In this document: piece by piece, positions 19,866-29,834 of the stretch | How the letters are laid out: the number at the start of each line of letters is the position of its first letter | Position numbering within the stretch: position 1 is the first letter of the stretch | From: Fragilaria crotonensis | Lineage: Eukaryota > Bacillariophyta > Fragilariophyceae > Fragilariales > Fragilariaceae | Assembly (NCBI GenBank): GCA_022925895.1 | Contig: JAKSYS010000110.1 | Location: forward strand, 54,461-118,460 | Direction of reading: 5' to 3' | DNA length: 64,000 bases | Position numbers and translations under genes: made by a program | Notes under the pieces: model-generated | What the model saw: only the letters and a program-made list of their open reading frames with translations | What the model was told of the DNA's origin: nothing | Database searches by the model: none

Positions 19866-19985
19866 GCCATTAAGATTGTATTTCAAGTGTAGAAAATCGT
19901 AACTATGCTGCATTTCGCGATGGAATAACATGTGCGGGGATTCAACTGTGGTTCTACGATTCGGTTGTTATGGTGCTCCGCTTAG

Positions 19986-22057
19986 CTACGGTGACAGGTC
20001 TCCTGACGACAGCAGAGAACCACCAAGCAGCATGCGACTGAATTGTTCGTAGTCGATCATCATTTCCTTGTCTTCAACATCAATAATCGACTTGCGGTCA
20101 TCACTAATCAAGTCACGTAGTCCACAAAGTATGCGATCCAAATCTTGGGCCTTGACGAAGCCCGTATTGTACTTATCCAAGGAAGCAAAAGTATCGGTAA
20201 ACAGCTGATAGAATTCAGCTTCCGCCATGATTCCCATGAATCCATCGAATGTCAGAACTTGCGAGCCGTCCATTCCGGAATGACCAGTTGTCACCATTTC
20301 TTTAAGTTCGGCATCTGACGTCTCTTCGCCGATGGATTCCATGACGCGCTTCAATTCCCATAGGGAAATTTCGTTGTCACCACTTACGTCAATGATTGAA
20401 AACAGTTCCTTGAATTCTTGAGTTTGGGCGACGGATAGTTTGTCGACTAGCATGGATCGACGACGCTGAGCGCCAGCCGTCCACGAAGGTCGCGTCTTGA
20501 TGATGTAATTGAAGCAACGAGCAGCATACTTGATAATTCGTAAACGTTGCAGCAGGTTGATAATGGTATCGTTGGCAGTCGAAAGGGGAGCTGTACCAAA
20601 GACGGACTCGAGTGCTTCGTCCGCTTCATCTACTTCAGGAATGGTATCAACGCCTCGAATTGGTTTTGGCGAGTTGACTGATCCACGAATTTGCGACCCC
20701 AGTTTGCTATCCTCGATTGATTTTCGCACTTGAATTAATTCCATCGCAGATACATCTACACCATATTTGTCATTAACTTCCGCCAATCGCATCGGCGTGG
20801 CTTGACCCGCCTTTCCGGATAGTACTGAGGATGTTGGAATATCATCCTTATCAAATGCAAAACAACGCGTCTTGTCTGAGGCACGAACTGACGCCGCCCT
20901 AAGTTCTCCTGTAATGAGGGCGCGTTCTCCAAAGTATTCTCCCTTGGAAAGACGATTGATCATGACACCGAGGTAGTTGCTAGGAGTCGACATGGGGTCT
21001 TCAAAGGCCGTCTTGACCAGAATTTCGACTTCTCCCGACTCGATGACGTAAAATGTGCGACCCTTCTTTCCTTCACGCATAATGACACTGCCCTTCTCCC
21101 AAGTTCTAAGTTTCGCCTTGGCCAGAGTTTCCAAAAATTCTTCTTCTCCAAAGTCTTTGAAGAATGGAATTTGTCGAAACTTAGCAATTGCTTCCTTGGA
21201 GAGGGCCACGCCATCGACCGCAACTTCTGTGGTGGGCGCCTCGGTCGCCACAATGCTGCGCTCGGCGCAGGGTTCATCCTCCTCCAAGGTCATCATATCC
21301 GATGGTTGTATCATGACTTTCATTTCCATAGTGTCCATATTGACCCAATCATTGACGAACTGATCAAGCTTTCGTTTCATTATTGGAACCTTGGACGGTC
21401 CGCACGGAAAGTTTTCTACCAATCCTTCACTTCCAGCATAAAACAACATGGTCGGGAGCGCTAAAATTCCCTGTTCCTTAATGTAGGCTTTGTTGCCAGC
21501 AACAGTCAAGTCCGCCCAAACAATTGGGAGGCCTTGGAATTTTGGGTCCTTTGAAATGGCCAGAAACTTGGGCTCTACGGCCTTGCAAGCCTTACACCAA
21601 GGGGCGAAGACTTTGACAATTACCAGTTTGTTGGGATTCGCTTCTAGAAACGCTCTGTTTAGCATGAACAATGGGTTAGGTTTTGATTACTTTGAGGGAT
21701 CGTCATCTGCTCTTTTCGCCTCTCAATGTGTGACTGACAAAATCAATGTCTGCTATCACTTGTATCCAAAAGAATTGGAGAAAGACATTGTGGGTGAGAT
21801 ACAAGTGTGACTTACTTATGTTGAGCTGCATTTTGAATATGATAGATACCATCGGCCCCTAAGTCCGGAAAGTTTGATACGTCTTCCAAAGAGGAGACAG
21901 GGGTACTGATGGATGTGGAGATAGCAACTCGGACAGACTCCGACCGCGAGCTGCCGACAAAGGTCGCTGAAGGAGCAAAGGCTGCTGCAGAGCCACCACT
22001 GCTGCGACAAAATGCTACTGCCATGACTGTCGTCAAGGCTAGAGTAGTGAACTTCAT
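19986..22057 (-). CDS. Plastid-targeted thioredoxin / cyclic-nucleotide-binding / EF-hand fusion, two exons
   Basis: Exon 1 is 21816-22057, the intron 21655-21815 (GTAAGT..ACAG, 161 bp), and exon 2 19986-21654, giving 636 residues. The leader MKFTTLALTTVMAVAFC..GGSAAAFAPS is a signal peptide followed by a diatom AFAP plastid-import motif with Phe at +1. A thioredoxin domain (about 82-190) has the dithiol site WCKAC (Cys101, Cys104). A cNMP-binding domain follows at about 245-355 (RTWEKGSVIMREG .. FYVIESGEVEIL .. GEYFGERALITGELR), then EF-hand-type repeats at about 480-630. The first EF loop, DVSGDNEISLWE, is canonical; the others are partly degenerate. The junction reads AQHK-AFLEANPNKLV. It would join redox, calcium and cyclic-nucleotide-type inputs within the plastid. 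That role is inference; the domain order is read directly. Confidence 0.9.
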
Positions 22058-23367
22058 GACGGGTGCAGTGATCGGTTGTGATTGTGTAGGAGTATTGGAG
22101 AAAGGAGCGGAGAACGAGTGAGTGCCGTTGTCGCTCTTCGTCCCATCGGCCGCACGAACAGAACGGAAATTTACGAGAAAGTCTCTATGGTACTTGTGCC
22201 GGTAGAGAGGGAAAAGTGATGGTAGCTGCTGCAATTTAGCGAAGCCAGCTGCGGGACACCTGATGGAAGAACCGCATGGGACAAAACTTACGGCATCGCG
22301 TGCCCTCGTAGTAATACTGAGTATGTACTGAGTACTGAGTACTTCCAGCAAATGAAAACCAGTTCGCCAGCTCCGGCTCTCCACCAGATATGATAGGTCG
22401 AGCAATCGTCAATGTTCTCGGTGACGTAGTTGGCCCCGAAACATATTGAGCATATTTGTTTATGAATACCCTCATACGAAAACCATTTGTTGAAATCTTG
22501 CCATGGCACTGCTGGCAATTTCATGATGTAAACACAGGATATGACTCCATAATCTTTAAAAAAGCTGGCATACCAATTAAGAGGGCAATTCGCCTGGGAA
22601 TGACGCCATGACGAACAATGAAGTGACGTCACGAATTTGTTGTATGCACAAGTGCATAAGTCATGATTACCTGGCGAATGAAGAATGAAGTCACGGAAAG
22701 AACAGGACTGCGTCAATCATTCGTATGAGTCGAAATGGAAATCGTGACGCAGAGTGACGTCGTCATGATTATGCCTTTCAGCTCGCAATGACCGATGGCC
22801 GATGGCCAGGCATGTTTATTGAAGTCAGTAGCCTTATTTTCCTAGAATAAGCTATTTAAGGCGCCGAATAAGAATATGACCGCCTATTTTAGACACTTTA
22901 CAAATTGAAACCATTTCTACGTAGAAATTATACATAGACTGTCTACCATGTTACTGTCGAGCTGTACAGAGGGGAAATTTAACCAAATAAAAGTGCTTAT
23001 TTTAGGCAAAACTCAAGCTCCGATCAGGCACACGGGCAAAAAAACGCTTATTTTAGGCGCCCTGTCAACCTTAATTTTAGGAAGTTGAGGCGGGAACCCG
23101 GGAGATCGCCTTAAATAAACATGCCTGCCGATGGCCGATGGCCGATGGCCGATTGAACCTATGGGCAGACGCAGGACATGTCGTGCGTCGTACTGTACGT
23201 CATGAGTCATGTGTCAGTGCAACAACAAACAAACGTTGACGTACGGGATCTGAAATCTGGGATCTGGGCTCCCGCCAGCATCCCACATGCACACATGCAG
23301 CATCGCAACACACAGCGTACATTCCGATTCCAATTTGTGATCTCTCAAAAAGATCGCCACCAGTGCA
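22058..23367. promoter_or_regulatory. Divergent intergenic region between two plastid-protein genes
   Basis: About 1.3 kb separates the start of the thioredoxin-fusion gene from that of the DUF3119 gene; both products carry plastid leaders. GTAC repeats lie at about 22318-22343 (GTATGTACTGAGTACTGAGT). Most of the right half is the MITE-like element at 22808-23126. Other open frames here look like chance. Confidence 0.4.
22808..23126. repeat. MITE-like element with 13-bp inverted termini and internal CTTATTTTAGGC repeats
   Basis: AGGCATGTTTATT at 22808-22820 is matched by its reverse complement at 23114-23126, and AAG following one mismatch extends the match inward. Just outside both ends lie direct repeats of GATGGCC: two units before (22793-22807) and three to four after (about 23128-23155). 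Inside are several imperfect copies of CTTATTTTAGGC (near 22870, 22996, 23049 and 23071). No ORF. The structure fits a non-autonomous transposon inserted in, or duplicating, a GATGGCC tract. Confidence 0.55.
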
Positions 23368-24072
23368 ATGCGCTCTATCCTTCTCTTAACCGCCCTCTTG
23401 GCTCTGCTAAGTGCGCCATCCCATGCGTTTGTGGCACCCAAACCCACAACACGAACAGAAACGTCGTTGAATGGGTTGTTCGATGGTGAATTCAAAGCCT
23501 TGGGAGATACGATCAGTACCATGTTCGCTCCAAAAGCGGCTGTATCCGAGAAGGAGGAGAAACCCAAGCTTCCAGACGTTGTCATTGATCCTTCTTTCAA
23601 ACTTCCAGTAATCTTCTTGGTTCTCGGGGTCTTTCTTGATTTCATCCCGTACATTCAGCTTACCTTGGGACCACTCGTGACTCTCCTTGGAATTCTTTTT
23701 TTGGTACAAACATTTCGCATCCGTTTTTGTTTTGATGAAACGGCCTTTGAATTGCGCATGGGTGACAAATTGGAGAATATTGGTGAAAATGTCGTTGTTG
23801 GTGGTGAAAATCGATGGACCTACGATTCCTTTGTCAATTGGGAATTTTTCCCCAAGGGTTGGGTCGACACACCGCAGGGACCAATCTTGGCATACTTTAA
23901 GGAAACACAAACTCCCAGTGACAAATGGAATGAAGGTCCTGGCAAGTCAGCCAACAGTGAGGAGGCCATTGCCAATGGTGCGGTTCCAGGACAAGTTCAT
24001 TTCTTTCCAGTGTTGTGCGATGCTAAACAGTTGAGGGCGGAATTTCAAAAACGCAACTGTGCTAAATTGTAG
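23368..24072 (+). CDS. Plastid-targeted DUF3119 membrane protein
   Basis: The 234-residue protein opens with a signal peptide (residues 1-20, ending APSHA) followed by FVAP, the diatom plastid-import motif. The mature part resembles DUF3119, a family of cyanobacteria and plastids with no assigned reaction. The match includes IDPSFKLPVIFLVLGVFLDF, two adjoining membrane spans (about 78-115, the second LVTLLGILFLVQTFRI), then a soluble C-terminal half with NWEFFPKGWVDTP and QVHFFPVLCDAKQLRAEF. A thylakoid or inner-envelope location is inferred. Single exon. Presence in both cyanobacteria and plastids suggests a photosynthesis-related ancestral role, but this is not shown by the sequence. Confidence 0.8.
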   Translation: MRSILLLTALLALLSAPSHAFVAPKPTTRTETSLNGLFDGEFKALGDTISTMFAPKAAVSEKEEKPKLPDVVIDPSFKLPVIFLVLGVFLDFIPYIQLTLGPLVTLLGILFLVQTFRIRFCFDETAFELRMGDKLENIGENVVVGGENRWTYDSFVNWEFFPKGWVDTPQGPILAYFKETQTPSDKWNEGPGKSANSEEAIANGAVPGQVHFFPVLCDAKQLRAEFQKRNCAKL

Positions 24073-24304
24073 AGTAATGGAACATGTGTCCTCTAGGGTA
24101 GTGCGAGCGCGCGTAAGTCGTTGATTGCGCTTCTGGGGAATAGAATAAACTTGTGAAAGTAGATGTGATTGACACGAAATCCTGTATTGCAAGCGCGATA
24201 TGATCATCAACATCGAAAGGCGATAAGTTATAGTCGGATAACTATTGTACAACAGAGCAGATACTCTCTCGACAGTTGGGCAGCACACAGCTGATTTTCA
24301 ACAA

Positions 24305-25111
24305 TTATCTGCAATTGGCCAGACAATGCGCCCGAATAGCCTGATACAACGAGACAACGGATTCAACCCAGTTGATGCCGTTGCACATCCCGTCAGACAA
24401 CCACGGGTCCGTGTCCCAATTGGGAAGCGACCAATGGAGGCATGGAAGCGTAAAGAGAGCAGATCGCAGCATTTGGATCTGCTCGGAGGCGATGGATACC
24501 TGAACTTCTTCTCGTCCATCTTCCTGTAGCGTCCGTTCGTGATACAATCGTCGGAGTCGCACTGATCCCTGTACCAATTCGGCAACCAAGTACAGAAGCC
24601 AAAATCGACAAGAGTACGCGGAAAATCGATTGGCATTGAGGGAGGAGGGCAACAATTCAGGGGATGTCCACTTCAGATACGCAACGTGCTCGAGCGGATA
24701 GTATACCAGCATAGACCAAGCCATCAGCTTCCCGGTTGTTTTACCCCACGATGATGTCGAATCCTCCCAGGAGGAATTGCGCACTGCCTCGAGTGCTGAT
24801 GGCATTCCGTAGAAGCGGAGGAGGTATCTTGCAAAAGAAACATCAAAGCTGCACTTAAGCAATGCTTGCTTCTTGCCTGGGTGAAGTCTCGACAACAACC
24901 AGAGCGTCCATTGTACGAATTTTAAACCCTTATCTTGATTCGCTGAAGAACTCACAAATTTGTTGTATTGCACAAGAAACCTATCAAACCAACCCTTACG
25001 GGCAGAGACAGAAAGTTTCTGCGGAATCTCTTCCACTTCTTGGCTATTCACAACGACAGCATCTGTCACGTCAACTGATGTCATTGTTTGTGTAGTCAGA
25101 GAATGCAGCAA
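24305..25111 (-). CDS. PEX11: PEX11-family peroxisomal membrane protein
   Basis: PEX11 proteins tubulate the peroxisomal membrane before fission and control peroxisome number. The 268-residue length is typical. The conserved N-terminal amphipathic region appears at about 38-75 (GWFDRFLVQYNKFVSSSANQ and KGLKFVQWTLWLLSR). Membrane-associating helices follow at about 130-185 (LMAWSMLVYYPLEHVAYLKW and RFWLLYLVAELVQGS) and near the C-terminus. Met10 is an equally good start. No targeting leader is expected, since PEX11 uses internal membrane-targeting signals. The gene is the last confident host gene before the repeat-rich half of the window. Confidence 0.8.
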   Translation of the reverse strand: MLHSLTTQTMTSVDVTDAVVVNSQEVEEIPQKLSVSARKGWFDRFLVQYNKFVSSSANQDKGLKFVQWTLWLLSRLHPGKKQALLKCSFDVSFARYLLRFYGMPSALEAVRNSSWEDSTSSWGKTTGKLMAWSMLVYYPLEHVAYLKWTSPELLPSSLNANRFSAYSCRFWLLYLVAELVQGSVRLRRLYHERTLQEDGREEVQVSIASEQIQMLRSALFTLPCLHWSLPNWDTDPWLSDGMCNGINWVESVVSLYQAIRAHCLANCR

Positions 25112-28100
25112 TGTGGGACCACCAATTCAACAGTCGAAGACAAGAGGAAGTGTAAGATGCTCCAGACTCCAGAGCACCAACGCAAGATGAAGGATATTGT
25201 AAGTGATTGCAATGGAAAGCAATCAGATCAATAATGTGGTCATAGTTGTACTGTGTCCTGGTCTCATTACGATGTATGGCGCCCTGATCGCAGATATAAG
25301 GACGATGACGGCGAGTATGTTGACACAATGTTACGAGCTCCGGCATCACCAATCGGCCTCGTCACTCATCAGGTTGTCACGTTGTCACCCTTCACCCCCC
25401 TCATGCTGGACCATCCCGTACGATACATAGGGCCATAGTGACGACTACCGATATACAATACTGGCGTAGTGTATTCTCAATTCAGAATACTGGAGTACTA
25501 CAGTCTTACTGGCACGAGGAATAAAAGTCGTGTCTCATGAAGGTGTGTGCAACTTCATTTTATTGTTTATGCTCGTACTCCAGGACCATACATAGTATTG
25601 CAAGTATGTCTGCTCCAGAATGCAGAAAGGAAAAAGGTATATGAATGTAAGAATCTTGATCCTATTAAGAACCGGTTTGAACATAAAGTTACACTGGAAG
25701 CAATAGACAATCCACAGATCCACAAAGAGACTTACTAAGGTCTTGCTTTTGATGGATGCCACAAGCAAGCAAACAGCTGGCTGGCTGGACTTCAATCAAC
25801 TGACAGCATGTTCATTACCAGATCAATCACCCGCAGTGGCAGTGGACAATGACAATTCATGACTGGATAACTAGCTAGTTGTCACTTTTGGCAAGGAATG
25901 GTTTGAGCAACAGCTGTTCACCAGCTCTCCACCAGGCCACTTGCTTGGACACATTGGTACCCCTAATCCACAATGCTTGTGAAACCAGCATGGAAGACTT
26001 GTTGCTTTCCTGAGATTGATGTTGTTACTTGTGAACTCTGGTGCTCCTGCTTTCCTGATACTAATCTGAGTCTGAGACTGCTCAGAGCCAGGGCTCAAAT
26101 GCTTGAAGTCAACCACATAAATGGAGAACATGAGTCTTTGGATATCAACATCAGTCAGCTCCCCAATTATATCAAGCTATTTGTTGTCCCATTTGATGAC
26201 ACACTTGTTCTTGTTACATTTCTCTCCAATTGCTTGATAGAAGCTGCTTATCTTTCTCATGATATGCATACCAAGGCCATCATGCAATTACATTCATCAC
26301 CATAGTCATCACAATAGTGAGCTTGATATGAAATACTATTTTGGCGTTGTCAATGGTGTATCTTGAAGAAGCATCTAGCATCAATCCAGTCACAAGCTTC
26401 ATTGACTCATGACCAGTCAGGCCGTCTGCGTGATTGGCTGTCCATTGTCTTCTCATCACCTGGTGGTAGCTTCATCGGCAAGAACAGGTGACTTCGGTGT
26501 TTTTGAAGGATGGGATGATAGCCAATTTGGCTTTGTTTACAATTTTGAATCATCAACAAGAGCATTGCTGACCTTTTCCTGCAGCCAACTTGAATTACTT
26601 CTTTGGCCATGACTGTCAATGGAGATTTCTGATCAGAGTTGTAGCAGATGGAGTCCAACAATCACGGGGTTTTTTGCACTTCTTAAGTGCTGACAATGTG
26701 GCACAATTCGACACCACAAAGCCGACGAGAGATTGTGATGCAATCAGGACATCCACACTTGTCTGATGCAAGTGGTGAGTTGAATTGCATTCGATCAGAC
26801 TCAGACAACATTGGTGGCCCTTGCTTCATCCTCGACACAAGTTTAGCATTGCCTTTATTTGTTTGAATTCCTGTTGGGGTTAGAGTTCCATGGGGTTCAG
26901 GGGCTCTGCTGACAGTTTGTTCCTGCTGAGTTCTTGGGTGACAGAAACTTGTGCCAACACATCAGTTAGAGCTTCTGCTGCATTTGACACCTCAAATAAG
27001 GTAAGGATAGCTCCCATTTCAATTTTCCTACCTACTTCATTATGCTCTGCCTTGTGATACTAAACAGTGAAACAGGACTACTCAGTCTCCCAGATACTAG
27101 TACAAATATATATTCTATCTGAGATCTGATTGAACGATGATGGTATTGACAGACTACTAGCACGAAAACTGGCAACCATGCACGGTGTCCTATCATACGG
27201 TTGCATGAGCATTGTTTGACCTATGACAAATGCATAGTAGTGTGTTCTATCATACCTCGAATCTCCTCTCCCGATGAGCGAGCTAGTAGTACGCAGTGGG
27301 GCACACTTGGCACATTAAGTTGGCAAGATCTTACATTGACATGTAGGTACAACCATAAGAATCACCAACAGGGAACCCTTTGTAACCCACAGACATCAGT
27401 GTGTGGGATTTTCAATTGTGATCCATGATACCAGGGAACAATAGGCCAATGATGTGGTCGTTTTTGTATCCTCCTGCAATGATGTTCTTACATAAGATGT
27501 TGGAAGGATTTTTGTGGGTGGATAAGTTGCAAGAATTACACTTCTGCTGCATGGCTTCTGCCACTCAGATTGCATGGAAAGAAATAGAATTGGACTTGTT
27601 CTTCTTGAGGGTCAAATCTGGGTGCTGCATCTTGTGGATCACTGACGTATTATCTTCATAGATGAAAGATGATCCAGACATACAAGCAACTCCCATTATG
27701 CATAGTTAACTACTCGGAGTACAATGCAATCCTCTCTCAGGCATTCTATTTGATGCTTCATCATGACAAATTCACATCTTGGTTTGTGCTTGCTTTATGG
27801 ACAACAAAATGACAGGTGCTGCCATGACAAGGAGGTAGGTGATGTCACCAGCCAGTTCTTGATCATCTCTTTCACTTATTACTACCCATGTGTACAAAGT
27901 CAACAAACATATGGAGGTCCACATCCTTCCCTCTCGGTTCTGGGCACATTAAGGTGGTCGCTTCATGCTGCAACGTAGTCTGGAAAATATACTGTTGTCT
28001 CGTGGAGTACATACTTTGGGTTGTGGTGCATCCACTGTCGACCGCTGTACTGTGATGACTACGCACTACGCACTATGTACTACAATGAAGCAATAAAAAG

Positions 28101-29189
28101 GTCGTCGTATGAATTATACTCCAGAACTCCGGACTCCGGAGGACATGGAGGATAATGGATAATACGTTATTGAGGATTGAGGGGCATAAGATTCCCCGAT
28201 CCTCCCCCCGTCATGACCCCTGATCGTGCGGTCGTAGTGTGAGTGCAAAAAACGGGATACGATCACAGATCATAGGCCCCATGGGTTCAAAACATCCGCG
28301 CAAAGAAACCCATTCGCACTACCAGAACATCCGCACTTCCGGAAATGCCCATGACATTCCAGGCCCAAACGCATGAAGGACATTTGATATGTACGAATGG
28401 CAATAAAAGTATATTGGGGTAAACAATTTCAGTACAACATTGGTTTCTTGACACAGAAGCTCTAGAGCGTTGAGTGCTCCAGCGGTAGGTACTCCAGTCC
28501 TGTGCTCGTGTACGATGTGATATATCAACCATACCGTACCTGTAGTATCGACGAACATGTAACTGTTGTGACACTCAACAGGCATTAGTGTCGTTTTGAT
28601 TATCGTAGCGCTTCGTGCGAATCCATGACGTTGCGGAGGGTTACAAGTTATTCTGAGTACATTTATTCGCACGACGACATGTCTTAACGGAAGTGCAGTA
28701 GGAGCCTGAGGTCATTCCGCACACAGAAGCTTGTCCATAGGAATGCCATATGGGGATGTTCATAAATCCATCAACTCGCATGCCCTAAAATGTCTATGAC
28801 TTTGGGATATCGGAATGTCGTTCACGGACACACAATCGCGAGAATTGGATATTTAACTCTAGGCACTTTCGACTCCTTGTTTAAAAAATTGACCAGCTGT
28901 TCGAAATGTCGTTCCCGGACATGCAATCGCAAGTACAGGAATTTTAGTCACACTCTTCAGGCTTCTGTACCATGGAACTTACGTACCACGCATACCCATA
29001 TGCATGAGATCAAAAGTACACGTGCGACATCTTGGTGAAACAGACCGGCTGCGCGTGTCACGCGGATGCTTCACGAATAATCCACACTTTCCGGCATTCG
29101 TCACTTGGAACTTGGAACACACTACAACCTCGACTGAGAACACAAATCAAGACCTCAGTCACAAAACTGCGCTGTTACACGAAACTCAC
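25112..29189. repeat. Gene-poor region of degenerate repeat sequence
   Basis: About 4 kb without a supported gene. Between about 25870 and 26990 the minus strand reads as broken coding sequence, with phrases such as WFHKHCGLGVPMCPSKWPGG and MLSESDRMQFNSPLASDK separated by stops. This is typical of an old transposable element, but I could not assign a class. At 28807-28847 and about 28900-28940 a 40-bp segment is directly repeated (shared AATGTCGTTC and CGGACA). Confidence 0.45.
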
Positions 29190-29834
29190 ATGGCTACTCA
29201 CAGTTCGGGCTACCTCGTGCCCATCCGGATCAACAACAAGGGGGCTGAGCTCTTGTCGCAAGGAAAGATTCAAGAGTCTCGAATGCTGCTGATTAGGGCG
29301 CTGAAGTTCACCAAAATGATAACGGTCGCGCTACAAAAACGTTCTCCACAAAGAACAAAGTCGACAACGCTACTAGAATACCACTTTTTGACTCCCATGC
29401 CTACGGAAATCGATTCAGAAGCATTCATGTTCAAACGGCCGGTACAGATCTTGGAAAAGATGGAACTGGAAGATTGCAAAGCTATGGCGGGGGATATTGC
29501 CAGTGCTATTATCTTCAATGTGAGCTTGGGTTTTCACTCTCAGGGACTGAGAGACTCACAACACCTGAAGAAGGCACTAAGCGGATACGAGATTGCGTTG
29601 GACTTGAGAAAACAGAGAAGACGATCGGTGAGCAAACTGCTTGACTTGGGTTTGCTGAACAATATTGCTGAGGTTCATTTGGAGAGGAGTGCATACGAAA
29701 GTGCAGTGCCATATTTCGCCAACATGGCTTACCTTCTAAAACATCAAGACAACACGGATTTGGGTGAAGATGAGCTTGATGGCTTCACCACGGGAGCCCT
29801 GTGGGAAGTGCCTACGTGTGCTGGAGTAGCATAA
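29190..29834 (+). CDS. TPR-like protein of a diatom-expanded family
   Basis: From Met at 29190 the product has 214 residues; an upstream in-frame Met at 29004 would add an unconserved leader. It has the alpha-helical layout of tetratricopeptide-like proteins: INNKGAELLSQGKIQESRMLL at about 13-33, IASAIIFNVSLGFHSQGLRDS at about 105-125, and LLDLGLLNNIAEVHLERSAYESA at about 152-174. It ends DELDGFTTGALWEVPTCAGVA. To my knowledge this layout, including the closing acidic segment and Pro-Thr tail, recurs in many small diatom paralogues whose function is not known. No catalytic residues or targeting signals are seen. It stands alone in a repeat desert, so it may be a recent duplicate. Confidence 0.6.
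   Translation: MATHSSGYLVPIRINNKGAELLSQGKIQESRMLLIRALKFTKMITVALQKRSPQRTKSTTLLEYHFLTPMPTEIDSEAFMFKRPVQILEKMELEDCKAMAGDIASAIIFNVSLGFHSQGLRDSQHLKKALSGYEIALDLRKQRRRSVSKLLDLGLLNNIAEVHLERSAYESAVPYFANMAYLLKHQDNTDLGEDELDGFTTGALWEVPTCAGVA

Noticed and set aside
23407-23910. 167-codon minus-strand frame across the DUF3119 gene
   Set aside because: Fully antisense to a confident plastid-targeted gene.
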